This document shows positions 1-13,000 of a stretch of 38,661 nucleotides of DNA, piece by piece (the stretch's first letter is position 1; each line of letters starts with the position of its first letter). Location of the stretch: NCBI RefSeq assembly GCF_032854445.1, contig NW_027018340.1, positions 1 through 38,661 of the forward strand, read 5' to 3'. A program made the position numbers and the translations under genes. Source of the DNA: Liolophura sinensis (taxonomy: Eukaryota; Mollusca; Polyplacophora; Chitonida; Chitonidae). Under the pieces are notes generated by a model. The model had not been told where the DNA came from. It saw nothing but the letters and a program-made list of their open reading frames with translations, and searched no databases.

Positions 1-369
1 CCGAAAGGGAACATAACTTATAGTCAAATGTTGAATATAGTAATGACCAATCGTGATGGTACATAGTACAGTGTAGCCGATTTCAATTAACAAAAAGACC
101 AGGCAAAAATGCAAAAGTGGAAAAAATGTTCCAGTGGTGCTGGTAAGATTCTAATCCGACGTATTTTGTGACGAAAATTTGAATGGTGCAAACCGCGTTT
201 CTCTCCGACCAATACTTTTGGCTGTAGTGACAATTGAATTATCATTGATGTCATAATCACGTGCCCAGCAACGGCTCTTACTCCCTGGAAACCAGGAAAA
301 TTTGCAATTTTTCAACAGCTGCCGATGCCTACCTCAATTCCGCATCTTTTGGCACCTTATTAATGTGGG

Positions 370-1030
370 TCAGTGTTTAGTTGTACTTTTTACAGCAGAC
401 TGTATCAAGTACCTTGTGTTTTTTATGTACAAATGGTCTGGTTTTTCTACACGTAGATAAAGACATTGAGATTGTCTTGCACTTAGAAGTAAGACAATTG
501 CTGGCTGAGCTAAATGGGCTTAGATCTAACTTTTGACGTCTTCTGGGCTACCGAAGGGCACATAACTTACAGTCAAAAGTTGAATATAGTAATGACCAGT
601 CGCAATGGTACATAGTACAGTGTAGCCGATTTCAATTAACAAAAAGACGAGGCAAAAATACAAAATTAAAAAAAAAGTTCCAGCGTTGCTGGTAAGAGGA
701 TAATCCGACGTATTTTGTGACGAGAAATCGAATGGTGCAAACCGCGTTGCTCTCCGACCAATACTTTTGGCTGTAGTGACAATTGAATGATTATTGATGT
801 CATAATCACGTGCCCAGCAACGGCTCTTACTCCCTGGAAACCAGGAAAATTTGCAATTTTTCAACAGCTGCCGATGCCTGGCTCAATTCCGCATCTTTTG
901 GCACCTTATTAATGTGGGTCTGTGGTCAGTGGTAGTTTTTACAGCAGACTGTATCAAGCACCTTGTGTTTTTTATGTACAAATGGTGTGGTTTTTCTACA
1001 CGTAAATAAAGACATTGAGATTGTCTTGGA
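370..1030. repeat. Local duplication, first copy (3,847-bp spacing)
   Basis: Nearly identical to 4,217-4,877, offset 3,847 (seven monomers). Both carry GGGCTTAGATCTAACTTTTG, a BglII-type variant of the usual GGGCTTAGCCCAAAC, and the run AAATTAAAAAAAAAGTTCC. The unit centred on 810 is the one missing from large block copy 2. Confidence 0.85.
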
Positions 1031-4000
1031 CTTAGAAGTAAGACAATTGCTGGGTGAGTTAAATGCGCTTCGCCAAAAGATTTGAGGTCTGCTGGGCTAC
1101 CGAAGGGCACATAACTTATAGTCAAAAGATGAATATAGTAATGACCAGTCGCGATGGTACATAGGAGAGTGTAGCCGATTTCAATTAACAAAAAGACCAG
1201 GCAAAAATGCAAAAGTGGAAAAACTGTTCCAGTGCTGCTGGTAAAAGGCTAATCCGACGTATTTTGTGACGAGAAATCGAATGGTGCAAACAGCGTTGCT
1301 CTCCGACCAATACTTTTGGCTGTAGCGAAAATTGAATGATCATTGATGTCATAATCACGTGCCCAGCAACGGCTCTTACTCCATGGAAACCAGGGAAATT
1401 TGCAATTTTTCAACGGTTGCCGATGCCTGGCTCAATTCCGCTTCTTTTGGCACCTTATTAATGTGCGTCTGTGGTCAGTTGTACTTTTTACAGCAGACTG
1501 TATCAAGTACCTTGTGTTTTTTATGTACAAAAGGTGTGCTTTTTCTACACGTAAATAAAGACATTGAGATTGTCTTGGACTTAGAAGTAAGACAATTGCT
1601 GGGTGAGTTAAATGGGCTTAGCCAAAAGACTTGACGTCTTTGGGCTACAGAAAAGCACATAACTTATAGTCAAAAGTTGAATATAGTAATGAACAGTCGC
1701 GATGGTACAGAGTACAGTGTAGCCGATTTCAATTAACAAAAAGACCGGGAAAAAAATTCAAAAGTGGAAAAAATGTTCCAGCGTTGCTGGTAGGAGGCTA
1801 ATTCGACGTATTTTGTAACGAGAAATCGAATGGTGCAATCCGCGTTGCTCTCCGACCAATACTTTTGGCTGTAGTGACAATTGAATGATCATTTATGTCA
1901 TAATAACGTGCCCAGCAACGGCTCTTACTCCATGGAAACCAGGGAAATTTGCAATTTTTCAACAGCTGCCGATGCCTGGCCCAATTCCGCATCTTTTGGC
2001 ACCTTACTGAAGTGGGTCAGTGTTCAGATGTACTTTTTACAGCAGACTGTATCAAGTACCTTGTGTTTTTCATGTACAAATGGTCTGGTTTTTCTACACG
2101 TAAAGAAAGACATTGAGATTGTCTTGGACTTAGAAGTAAGACAATTGCTGGGTGAGTTAAATGCGCTTCGCCAAAAGCTTTGAGGTCTTCTGGGCTACCG
2201 AAGGGCACATAACTTATAGTCAAAAGTTGAATGTCGTAATGACCATTCGCGATGGTACATAGTACAGTGTACCCGATTTCAATTAACAAAAAGACCAGGT
2301 AAAAATGCAAAAGTGGAAAAACTGTTCCAGTGCTGCTGGTAAGAGGCTAATCCGACGTATTTTGTGACGAGAAATCGAATGGTGCAAACCGCGTTGCTCT
2401 CCGACCAATGCTTTTGGCTGTAGCGACAATTCAATGATCATTGATGCCATCATCACGTGCCCAGCAACGGCTCTTACTCCATGGAAACCAGGGAAATTTG
2501 CAATTTTTCAACAGTTGCCGATGCCTGGCTCAATTCCGCTTCTTTTGGCACCTTATTAATGTGGGTCTGTGGTCAGTTGTACTTTTTACAGCAGACTGTA
2601 TCAAGTACCTTGTGTTTTTCATGTACAAATGGTGTGGTTTTTCTACACGTAAATAAAGACATTGAGATTGTCTTGGATTTAGAAGTAAGACAATTGCTGG
2701 GTGAGTTAAATGCGCTTCGCCAAAAGATTTGAGGTCTGCTGGGCTACCGAAGGGCACATAACTTATAGTCAAAAGTTGAATATAGTAATGACCAGTCGCG
2801 ATGGTACATAGGAGAGTGTAGCCGATTTCAATTAACAAAAAGACCAGGCAAAAATGCAAAAGTGGAAAAACTGTTCCAGTGGTGCTGGTACGATTCTAAA
2901 CCGACGTATTTTGTGACGAAAATTGGAATGGTGCAAACCGCGTTTCTCTCCGACCAATACTTTTGGCTGTAGTGACAATTGAATGATCATTGATGTCATA
3001 ATCACGTGCCCAGCAACGGCTCTTACTCCATGGAAACCAGGAAAATTTGCAATTTTTCAACAGCTGTTGATGCCTGCCTCAATTCCGCATCTTTTGGCAC
3101 CTTATTAATGTGGGTCTGTGGTCAGTTGTACTTTTTACAGCAGACTGTATCAAGTACCTTGTGTTTTTTATGTACAAATGGTGTGCTTTTTTTATACATG
3201 TAGATAAAGACATTGAGATTGTCTTGCACTTAGAAGTAAGACAATTGCTGGCTGAGCTAAATGGGCTTAGCCCAAACTTTTAAGGTCTTCTGGGCTACCA
3301 AAGGGCACATAACTTATAGTCAAAAGTTGAATATAGTTATGACCAGTCGCGATGGTACATAGTACAGTGTAGCCGATTTCAATTAACAAAAAGACCAGGC
3401 AAAAATGCAAAAGTGGAAAAAATGTTCCAGTGTTGCTGGTAAGATTCTAATCCGACGTATTTTGTGACGAAAAATCAAATGGTGCAAATCGCGTTGCTCT
3501 CCGACCAATACTTTTGGCTGTAGTGACAATTGAATGATCATTGTTGTCATAATCAAGTGCCCAGCAACGGCTCTTACTCCATGGAAACCAGGAAAATTTG
3601 CAATTTTTCAACAGCTGCCGATGCCTGGCTCAATTCCGCATCTTTTGGCACCTTATTCATGTGGGTCTGTGGTCAGTTGTACTTTTTACAGCAGACTGTA
3701 TCAAGTACCTTGTGTTTTTTATGTACAAATGGTGTGCTTTTTTTACACATGTAGATAAAGACATTGAGATTGTCTTGCACTTAGAAGTAAGACAATTTCT
3801 GGCTAAGCTAAATGGGCTTAGCCCAAACTTTTGACGTCTTCTGGGCTACCGAAGGGCACATAACTTACAGTCAAAAGTTGAATATAGTAATGACCAGTCG
3901 GAATGGTACATAGTGCAGTGTAGCCGATTTCAATTAACAAAAAAACCAGGCAAAAATGCAAAAGTGGAAAAAATGTTCCACTGTTGCTGGTAAGATTCTA

Positions 4001-4216
4001 ATCCGACGTATTTTGTGAGGAAAAATCGAATGGTGCAAACCACGTTTCTCTCCGACCAATACTTTTGGCTGTAGCGACAATTGAATGATCACTGATGTCA
4101 TAATCACGTGCCCAGCAACGGCTCTTACTCCATGGAAACCAAGGAAATTTGCAATTTTTCAACAGTTGCCGATGCCTGGCCCAATTCCGCATGTTTTGGC
4201 ACCTTATAAATGTGGG

Positions 4217-4877
4217 TCAGTGTTTAGTTGTACTTTTTACAGCAGACTGTATCAAGTACCTTGTGTTTTTTATGTACAAATGGTCTGGTTTTTCTACACG
4301 TAGATAAAGACATTGAGATTGTCTTGCACTTAGAAGTAAGACAATTGCTGGCTGAGCTAAATGGGCTTAGATCTAACTTTTGACGTCTTCTGGGCTACCG
4401 AAGGGCACATAACTTATAGTCAAAAGTTGAATATTGTAATGACCAGTCGCGATTGTACATAGTACAGTGTAGCCGATTTCAATTAACAAAAAGACCGGGC
4501 AAAAATACAAAATTAAAAAAAAAGTTCCAGTGTTGCTGGTAAGAGGATAATCCGACGTATTTTGTGACGAGAAATCGAATGGTGCAAACCGCGTTGCTCT
4601 CCGACCAATACTTTTGGCTGTAGTGACAATTGAATGATTATTGATGTCATAATCACGTGCCCAGCAACGGCTCTTACTCCCTGGAAACCAGGAAAATTTG
4701 CAATTTTTCAACAGCTGCCGATGCCTGGCTCAATTCCGCATCTTTTGGCACCTTTTTAATGTGGGTCTGTGGTCAGTGGTAGTTTTTACAGCAGACTGTA
4801 TCAAGTACCTTGTGTTTTTTATGTACAAATGGTGTGGTTTTTCTACACGTAAATAAAGACATTGAGATTGTCTTGCA
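4217..4877. repeat. Local duplication, second copy (3,847-bp spacing)
   Basis: Partner of 370-1,030, and itself repeated at about 20,399-21,059 in large block copy 2. The seven-monomer spacing is the same as that of the unrelated duplication at 32,740/36,585. Confidence 0.85.
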
Positions 4878-5605
4878 CTTAGAAGTAAGACAATTGCTGG
4901 GTGAGTTAAATGCTCTTCGCCAAAAGATTTGACGTCTTCTGGGCTACCGAAAAGCACAAAACTTATAGGCAAAATTTGAATATAGTTATGACCAGTCGCG
5001 ATGGTACAGAGTACAGTGTAGCCGATTTCAATTAACAAAAAGACCGGGAAAAAATTCAAAAGTGGAAAAAATGTTCCAGTGTTGCTGGTAAGAGGCTAAT
5101 TCGACGTATTTTGTAACGAGAAATCGAATGATGCAATCCGCGTTGCTCTCCGACCAATACTTTTGGCTGTAGTGACAATTGAATGATCATTTATGTCATG
5201 AAAACGTGCCCAGCAACGGCTCTTACTCCATGGAAACCAGGGAAATTTGCAATTTTTCAACAGCTGCCGATGCCTGGCACAATTCCGCATCTTTTGGCAC
5301 CTTATTAATGTGGGTCTGTGGTCAATGGTACTTTTTACAGCAGACTGTATCAAGTACCTTGTGTTTTTTACGTACAAATTGTGTGGTTTTCTACACGTAG
5401 ATAAAGACATTGAGATTGTCTTGGACTTAGAAGTAAGACAATTGCTGGGTGAGTTAAATGGGCTTGGCCCAAAGATTTCAGGTCTTCTGGGCTACCGAAG
5501 GGCACATAACTTATAGTCAAAAGTTGAAAATAGTACTGACCAGTCGCAATTGTACAGAGTACAGTGTAGCCGGTTTCAGTTAACAAAAAGACCAGGCAAA
5601 AATGC
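4525..5605. repeat. Local duplication, first copy (2,198-bp spacing)
   Basis: Two monomers that match 6,723-7,803 at an offset of 2,198 (four monomers). Shared rare variants include GAAAAGCACAAAACTTATAGG, GGTAGTTTTTACAG, CTAATTCGACG with TTTTGTAACG, and AAAACGTGCC. Confidence 0.83.
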
Positions 5606-6722
5606 AACAGTGGAAAAACTGTTCCAGTGCTAGTAGTAAGAGGCTAATCCGACGTATTTTGTGAGGAGAAATCGAAAGGTGCAATCCGCGTTGCTCTCCG
5701 ACCAATAGTTTTGGCTGTAGCGACAATTGAATAATCATTTATGTCATAATCACGTGCCCAGCAACGGCTCTTACTCCATGGAAACCAGGGAAATTTGCAA
5801 TTTTTCAACAGTTGCCGATGCCTGGCCCAATTCCGCATGTTTTGGCACCTTACTGAAGTGGGTCAGTGTTCAGTTGTACTTTTTACAGCAGACTGTATCA
5901 AGTACCTGGTGTTTTTTATGTACAAATGGTCTGGTTTTTCTACACGTAAAAAAAGACATTGAGAATGTCTTGGACTTAGAAGTAAGACAATTGCTGGGTG
6001 AGTTAAATGCGCTTCGCCAAAAGATTTGAGGTCTTCTGGGCTACCGAAGGGCACATAACTTTTAGTCAAAAGTTGAATATAGTAATGACCAGTCGCGATG
6101 GTACATAGTACAGTGTAGCCGATTTCAATTAACAAAAAGACCAGGCAAAAATGCAAAAGTGGAAAAACTGTTCCAGTGTTGCTGGTAAGAGGCTAATCCG
6201 ACGTATTTTGTGACGAGAAATCGAATGGTGCAAACCGCGTTGCTCTCCGACCAATGCTTTTGGCTGTAGCGACAATTGAATGATCATTGATGCCATCATC
6301 ACGTGCCCAGCAACGGCTCTTACTCCATGGAAACCAGGGAAATTTGCAATTTTTCAACAGTTGCCGATGCCTGGCTCAATTCCGCTTCTTTTGGCACCTT
6401 ATTAATGTGGGTCTGTGGTCAGTTGTACTTTTTACAGCAGACTGTATCAAACAGTCTTGTGTTTTTCATGTACAAATGGTGTGCTTTTTTTACACATGTA
6501 GATAAAGACATTGAGATTGTCTTGCACTTAGAAGTAAGACAATTTCTGGCTAAGCTAAATGGGCTTAGCCCAAACTTTTGACGTCTTCTGGGCTACCGAA
6601 GGGCACATAACTTACAGTCAAAAGTTGAATATAGTAATGACCATTCGGAATGGTACATAGTGCAGTGTAGCCGATTTCAATTAACAAAGAGACCAGGCAA
6701 AAATGCAAAAGTGGAAAAAATG

Positions 6723-7803
6723 TTCCAGTGTTGCTGGTAAGAGGATAATCCGACGTATTTTGTGACGATAAATCGAATGGTGCAAACCGCGTTGCTCTCC
6801 GACCAATACTTTTGGCTGTAGTGACAATTGAATGATTATTGATGTCATAATGACGTGCCCAGCAACGGCTCTTACTCCCTGGAAACCAGGAAAATTTGCA
6901 ATTTTTCAACAGTTGCCGATGCCTGGCTCAATTCCGCATCTTTTGGCACCTTATTAATGTGGGTCTGTGGTCAATGGTAGTTTTTACAGCAGACTGTATC
7001 AAGTACCTTGTGTTTTTTATGTACAAATGGTGTGGTTTTTCTACACGTAAATAAAGACATTGAGATTGTCTTGCACTTAGAAGTAAGACAATTGCTGGGT
7101 GAGTTAAATGCTCTTCGCCAAAAGATTTGACGTCTTCTGGGCTACCGAAAAGCACAAAACTTATAGGCAAAAGTTGAATATAGTTATGACCAGTCGCGAT
7201 GGTACAGAGTACAGTGTAGCCGATTTCAATTAACAAAAAGACCGGGAAAAAATTCAAAAGTGTAAAAAAAGTTCCAGTGTTGCTGGTAAGAGGCTAATTC
7301 GACGTATTTTGTAACGAGAAATCGAATGATGCAATCCGCGTTGCTCTCCGACCAATGCTTTTGGCTGTAGTGACAATTAAATGATCATTTATGTCATAAA
7401 AACGTGCCCAGCAACGGTTCTTACTCCATGGAAACCAGGAAAATTTGCAATTTTTCAACAGCTGCCGATGCCTGGCACAATTCCGCCTCTTTTGGCACCT
7501 TATTAATGTGGGTCTGTGGTCAGTTGTACTTTTTACAGCAGACTGTATCAAGTACCTTGTGTTTTTTACGTACAAATTGTGTGGTTTTTCTACACGTAGA
7601 TAAAGACATTGAGATTGTCTTGGACTTAGAAGTAAGACAATTGCTGGGTGAGTTAAATGGGCTTAGCCCAAAGATTTCAGGTCTTCTGGGCTACCGAAGG
7701 GCACATAACTTATAGTCAAAAGTTGAAAATAGTACTGACCAGTCGCAATTGTACAGAGTACAGTGTAGCCGGTTTCAATTAACAAAAAGACCAGGCAAAA
7801 ATG
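6723..7803. repeat. Local duplication, second copy (2,198-bp spacing)
   Basis: Partner of 4,525-5,605. This copy falls inside the part of copy 1 that is missing from large block copy 2, so only the first member has a counterpart there (about 20,707-21,787). Confidence 0.83.
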
Positions 7804-8989
7804 CAAAAGTAGAAAAACTGTTCCAGTGCTGCTGGTAAGAGGATAATCCGACGTATTTTGTGACGAGAAATCGAATGGTGGAAACCGCGTTGCTCTCCGA
7901 CCAATACTTTTGGCTGTAGCGACAATTGAATGATCATTGATGTCATAACCACGTGCCCAGCAACGGCTCTTACTCCATGGAAACCAGGGAAATTTGCAAT
8001 TTTTCAACAGTTGCCGATGCCTGGCTCAATTCCGCTTCTTTTGGCACCTTATTCATGTGGGTCTGTGGTCAGTTGTACTTTTTACAGCAGACTGTATCAA
8101 GTACCTTGTGTTTTTTATGTACAAAAGGTCTGGTTTTTCTACACGTAGATAAAGACATTGAGATCGTCTTGGACTTAGAAGTAAGACAATTGCTGGGTGA
8201 GTTAAATGGGCTTAGCCAAAAGATTTGACGTCTTCTGGGCTACAGAAAAGCACATAACTTATAGTCAAAAGTTGAATATATTAATGAACAGTCGCGATGG
8301 TACAGAGTACAGTGTAGTCGATTTCAATTAACAAAAAGACCGGGAAAAAATTCAAAAGTGGAAAAAATGTTTCAGTGTTGCTAGTAAGAGGCTAATTCGA
8401 CGTATTTTGTAACGAGAAATCGAATGATGCAATCCGCGTTGCTCTCCGACCAATACTTTTGGCTGTAGTGACAATTGAATGATCATTTATGTCATAATAA
8501 CGTGCCCAGCAACGGCTCTTACTCCATGGAAACCAGGGAAATTTGCAATTTTTCAACAGCTACCGATGCCTGGCCCAATTCCGCATCTTTTGGCACCTTA
8601 TTGAAGTGGGTCAGTGTTCAGTTGTACTTTTTACAGCAGACTGTATTAAGTACCTTGTGTTTTTCATGTACAAATGGTCTGGGTTTTCTACACGTAAATA
8701 AAGACATTGAGATTGTCTTGGACTTAGAAGTAAGACAATTGCTGGGTGAGTTAAATGGGCTTAGCCAAAAGAATTGAACTCTTCTGGGCTACAGAAAAGC
8801 ACATAACTTATAGTCAAAAGTTGAATATAGTAATGACCAGTCGCGATGGTACATAGTACAGTGTAGCCGATTTCAATTAACAAAAAGACCAGGCAAAAAT
8901 GCAAAAGTGGAATAACTGTTCCAGTGCTGCTGGTAAGAGGCTAATCCGACGTATTTTGCGACGAGAAATCGAATGGTGCAATCCGCGTT

Positions 8990-9115
8990 GCTCTCCGACC
9001 AATACTTTTGGCTGTAGCGACAATTGAATGATCATTTATGTCATAATCACGTGCTCTCCGACCAATACTTTTGGCTGTAGTGACAATTGAATGATCATTT
9101 ATGTCATAATCACGT
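8990..9115. repeat. 63-bp internal tandem doublet (anchor 9114)
   Basis: Two copies, 8990-9052 and 9053-9115, each starting GCTCTCCGACC and ending ATCACGT. They differ at one base (GTAGCGAC against GTAGTGAC). The doublet raises the monomer to 612 bp. Each copy carries the whole dyad cluster CAATTG, AATGATCATT, TTATGTCATAA, CACGTG. Confidence 0.96.
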
Positions 9116-9540
9116 GCCCAGCAACGGCTCTTACTCCATGGAAACCAGGGAAATTTGCAATTTTTCAACAGCTGCCGATGCCTGGCTCAATTCCGAATCT
9201 TTTGGCACCTTACTGAAGTGGGTCAGTGTTCAGTTGTACTTTTTACAGCAGACTGTATCAAGTACCTTGTGTTTTTTACGTACAAATGGTCTGGTTTTTC
9301 TACACGTAGATAAAGACATTGAGATTGTCTTGCACTTAGAAGTAAGGCAATTGCTGGGTGAGTTAAATGGGCTTAGCCCAAACATTTCAGGTCTTCTGGG
9401 CTACCGAAGGGCACATAACTTATAGTCAAAAGTAGAATATAGTAATCACCAGTCGCGATTGTACAGAGTACAGTGTAGCCGATTTCAAATAACAAAAAGA
9501 CCAGTCAAAAACGCAAAATTGGAATAACTGTTCCAGTGTT

Positions 9541-10241
9541 GCTGGTAAGAGGCTAATCCGACGTATTTTGTGACGAGAAATCGAATGGTGCAATCCGCGT
9601 TGCTCTCCGACCAATACTTTTGGCTGTAGCGACAATTGAATGATCATTTATGTGACAATCACGTGCTCTCGGACCAATACTTTTGGCTGTAGTGACTATT
9701 GAATGATCATTTATGTCATAATCACGTGCCCAGCAACGCCTCTTACTCCATGGAAACCAGGGAAGTTGGCAATTTTTCAACAGCTGCCGATGCCTGGCTC
9801 AATTCCGCATCTTTTGGCACCTTACTGAAGTGGGTCAGTGTTCAGTTGTACTTTTTACAGCAGACTGTATCAAGTACCTTGTGTTTCTCACGTACAAATG
9901 GTGTGGTTTTTCTACACGTAGATAAAGACATTGAGATTGTCTTGCACTTAGAAGTAAGGCAATTGCTGGGTGAGTTAAGTGGGCTGAGCCCAAAGATTTG
10001 ACGTCTTCTGGGCTACCGAAGGGCACATAACTTATAGTCAAAAGTTGAATATAGTAATGACCAGTCGCGATTGTACAGAGTACAGTGTAGCCGATTTCAA
10101 TTAACAAAAAGACCAGGTAAAAATGCAAAAGTGGAAAAACTGTTCCAGTGCTGCTGGTAAGAGGCTAATCCGACGTATTTTGTGACGACAAATCGAATGG
10201 TGCAAACCGCGTTGCTCTCCGACTAATACTTTTGCCTGTAG
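9541..10241. repeat. Local duplication, first copy (2,323-bp spacing)
   Basis: Matches 11,864-12,564 with an offset of 2,323, which is four monomers plus 63-bp insertions. Both contain a 63-bp doublet with the variants TTATGTGACAATCACG, GCTCTCGGACC and GACTATTGAATG, and later CAGCAACGCCTC and GGGAAGTTGGC. The first copy is the monomer lost from large block copy 2. Confidence 0.88.
9602..9727. repeat. 63-bp internal tandem doublet (anchor 9726)
   Basis: Copies 9602-9664 and 9665-9727. The first ends TTATGTGACAATCACGT and the second begins GCTCTCGGACC. The changes break the TTATGTCATAA dyad in the first copy and CAATTG (CTATTG) in the second. Confidence 0.95.
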
Positions 10242-10339
10242 TGACAATTGAATGATCATTTATGTCATAATCACGTGCTCTCCGACCAATACTTTTGGCT
10301 GTAGTGACAATTGAATGATAATTTATGTCATAATCACGT
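10214..10339. repeat. 63-bp internal tandem doublet (anchor 10338)
   Basis: Copies 10214-10276 and 10277-10339. The first has GACTAATACTTTTGCCTG, a class-C-like variant; the second has GACCAATACTTTTGGCTG and AATGATAATT in place of the AATGATCATT palindrome. The two halves come from different monomer classes, so this looks like recombination rather than simple slippage. Confidence 0.95.
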
Positions 10340-11670
10340 GCCCAGCAACGGCTCTTACTCCATGGAAACCAGGGAAATTTGCAATTTTTCAACGGCTGCC
10401 GATGCCTGGCTCAATTCCGCATCTTTTGGCACCTTACTGAAGTGGGTCAGTGTTCAGTTGTACTTTTTACAGCAGACTGTATCAAGTACCTTGTGTTTTT
10501 TATGTACAAATGGTCTGGTTTTTCTACACGTAGATAAAGACATTGAGATTGTCTTGCACTTAGAAGTAAGGCAATTGCTGGGTGAGTTAAATGGGCTTAG
10601 CCCAAAGATTTCAGGTCTTCTGGGCTACCGAAGGGCACATAACTTATAGTCAAAAGTAGAATATAGTAATGACCAGTCGCGATTGTACAGAGTACAGTGT
10701 AGCCGATTTCAATTAACAAAAAGACCAGGTAAAAATGCAAAAGTGGAAAAACTATTCCAGTGCTGCTGGTAAGATGCTAATCCGACGTATTTTGTAACGA
10801 GAAATCGAATGATGCAAACCGCGTTGCTCTCCGACCAATATTTTTGGCTGTAGCGACAATTGAATGATCATTGATGTCATAATCACGTGCCCAGCAACGG
10901 CTCTTACTCCATGGAAACCAGCGATATTTGCAATTTTTCAACAGCTGCCGATGCCTGGCCCAATTCCGCATCTTTTGGCACCTTATAAATGTGGGTCTGT
11001 GGTCAGTTGTACTTTTTACAGCAGACTGTATCAAGTACCTTGTGTTTTTTATGTACAAATGGTGTGGTTTTTCTACACGTAAATAAAGACATTGAGATTG
11101 TCTTGGACTGAGAAGTAAGGCAATTGCTGGGTGAGTTAAATGGGCTTAACCCAAAGATTTCAGGTTTTCTGGGCTACCGAAGGGCACATAACTTATAGTC
11201 AAAAGTTGAATATAGTAATGACCAGTCGCGATTGTACAGAGTACAGTGTAGCCGATTTCAATTAACAAAAAGACCAGGCAAAAATGCAAAAGTGGAAAAA
11301 CTGTTCCAGTGCTGCTGGTAAGAGGCTAATCCGACGTATTTTGTGACGACAAATCGAATGGTGCAAACCGCGTTGCTCTCCGACCAATACTTTTGGCTGT
11401 AGTGACAATTGACTGATCATTTATGTCATAATCACGTGCCCAGCAACGGCTCTTACTCCATGGAAACCAGGGAAATTTGCAATTTTTCAACAGCTGCCGA
11501 TGCCTGGCTCAATTCCGCATCTTTTGGCACCTTACTGAAGTGGGTCAGTGTTCAGTTGTACTTTTTACAGCAGACTGTATCAAGTACCTTGTGTTTCTCA
11601 CGTACAAATGGTGTGGTTTTTCTACACGTAGATAAAGACATTGAGATTGTCTTGCACTTAGAAGTAAGGC

Positions 11671-11682
11671 AATTGAGATTGT
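11671..11682. repeat. Templated micro-insertion AATTGAGATTGT
   Basis: The usual CAATTGCTGGGTGAGTT reads CAATTGAGATTGTGAGTT. The inserted AGATTG matches the CATTGAGATTGTC run about 45 bp upstream in the same monomer, suggesting template switching. The same change is present at 13,382-13,393, 25,593-25,604 and 27,305-27,316, in class-A units. Confidence 0.8.
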
Positions 11683-11863
11683 GAGTTAAATGGGCTTAGC
11701 CCAAAGATTTCAGGTCTTCTGGGCTACCGAAGGGCACATAACTTATAGTCAAAAGTTGAATATAGTAATGACCAGTCGCGATTGTACAGAGTACAGTGTA
11801 GCCGATTTCAATTAACAAAAAGACCAGGCAAAAATGCAAAAGTGGAAAAACTGTTCCAGTGCT

Positions 11864-12564
11864 GCTGGTAAGAGGCTAATCCGACGTATTTTGTGACGAG
11901 AAATCGAATGGTGCAATCCGCGTTGCTCTCCGACCAATACTTTTGGCTGTAGCGACAATTGAATGATCATTTATGTGACAATCACGTGCTCTCGGACCAA
12001 TACTTTTGGCTGTAGTGACTATTGAATGATCATTTATGTCATAATCACGTGCCCAGCAACGCCTCTTACTCCATGGAAACCAGGGAAGTTGGCAATTTTT
12101 CAACAGCTGCCGATGCCTGGCTCAATTCCGCATCTTTTGGCACCTTACTGAAGTGGGTCAGTGTTCAGTTGTACTTTTTACAGCAGACTGTATCAAGTAC
12201 CTTGTGTTTCTCACGTACAAATGGTGTGGTTTTTCTACACGTAGATAAAGACATTGAGATTGTCTTGCACTTAGAGGTAAGGCAATTGCTGGGTGAGTTA
12301 AATGGGCTGAGCCCAAAGATTTGACGTCTTCTGGGCTACCGAAGGGCACATAACTTATAGTCAAAAGTTGAATATAGTAATGACCAGTCGCGATTGTACA
12401 GAGTACAGTGTAGCCGATTTCAATTAACAAAAAGACCGGGCAAAAATGCAAAAGTGGAAAAACTGTTCCAGTGCTGCTGGTAAGATGCTAATCCGACGTA
12501 TTTTGTGACGACAAATCGAATGGTGCAAACCGCGTTGCTCTCCGACTAATACTTTTGCCTGTAA
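11864..12564. repeat. Local duplication, second copy (2,323-bp spacing)
   Basis: Partner of 9,541-10,241, retained in large block copy 2 at about 25,786-26,489. The two members diverge after GACTAATACTTTTGCCTG, where the first continues with a second 63-bp doublet and the second does not. Confidence 0.88.
11925..12050. repeat. 63-bp internal tandem doublet (anchor 12049)
   Basis: Copies 11925-11987 and 11988-12050. Carries the same private variants as the doublet at 9602-9727, so it is a duplicate of it and not an independent event. Confidence 0.95.
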
Positions 12565-13000
12565 CGACAATTGAATGATCATTTATGTCATAATCACGTG
12601 CACAGCAACGGCTCTTACTCCATGGAAACCAGGGAAACTGGCAATTTTTCAAGAGCTGCCGATACCTGGCCCAAGTCCGCATCTTTTGGCACCTTATAAA
12701 TGTGGGTCTGTGGTCAGTTGTACTTTTTACAGCAGACTGTATCAAGTACCTTGTGTTTTTCACGTACAAATGGTGTGGTTTTTCTACACGTAGATAAAGA
12801 CATTGAGAATGTCTTGGACTGAGAAGTAAGGCAATTGCTGGGTGAGTTAAATGTGCTTGGCCCAAAGATTTGACGTCTTCTGGACTACCGAAGGGCACAT
12901 AACTTATAGTCAAAAGTTGAATATAGTAATGACCAGTCGCGATTGTACAGAGTACAGTGTAGCCGATTTCAATTAACAAAAACACCAGGTAAAAATGCAA
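12488..13000 (-). other. Second 170-codon minus-strand open frame, probably non-coding
   Basis: Same frame and extent as the one at 36233-36745, in a class-C unit. Its counterpart in large block 2 is broken by one-base indels near 26,650 and 26,789. No promoter, splice or conservation evidence supports expression. Confidence 0.25.

Noticed and set aside
660-685. Poly-A run near AAATTAAAAAAAAAG as a retroposon tail
   Set aside because: It sits at the same monomer position as the usual AAAAGTGGAAAAA segment and has no flanking duplication, so it is a local variant shared by units 810, 4657, 16440 and their copies.
990-1015. AATAAA polyadenylation signal in CGTAAATAAAGAC
   Set aside because: It is present only in the GTAAATAAAG variant and not the common GTAGATAAAG, with no transcript to terminate.
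883-1212. Minus-strand frames of 64-136 codons throughout the array
   Set aside because: They are fragments of the single minus-strand frame described at 36233-36745, cut by the class-A TGA, the fixed TAG or frameshifts. They are not separate genes.
1359-1634. Plus-strand open frames of 60-112 codons that start at GTG, TTG or ATG in nearly every monomer
   Set aside because: They recur with the 549-bp period, need non-ATG starts in many units, end at different points through small indels, and overlap the longer minus-strand frame. No domain or initiation context supports them.
1790-1830. CENP-B box in the variant CTAATTCGACGTATTTTG
   Set aside because: TTCG is followed by A at the right distance, but the required CGGG is absent (TTTG instead), and most monomers read ATCCGACG.
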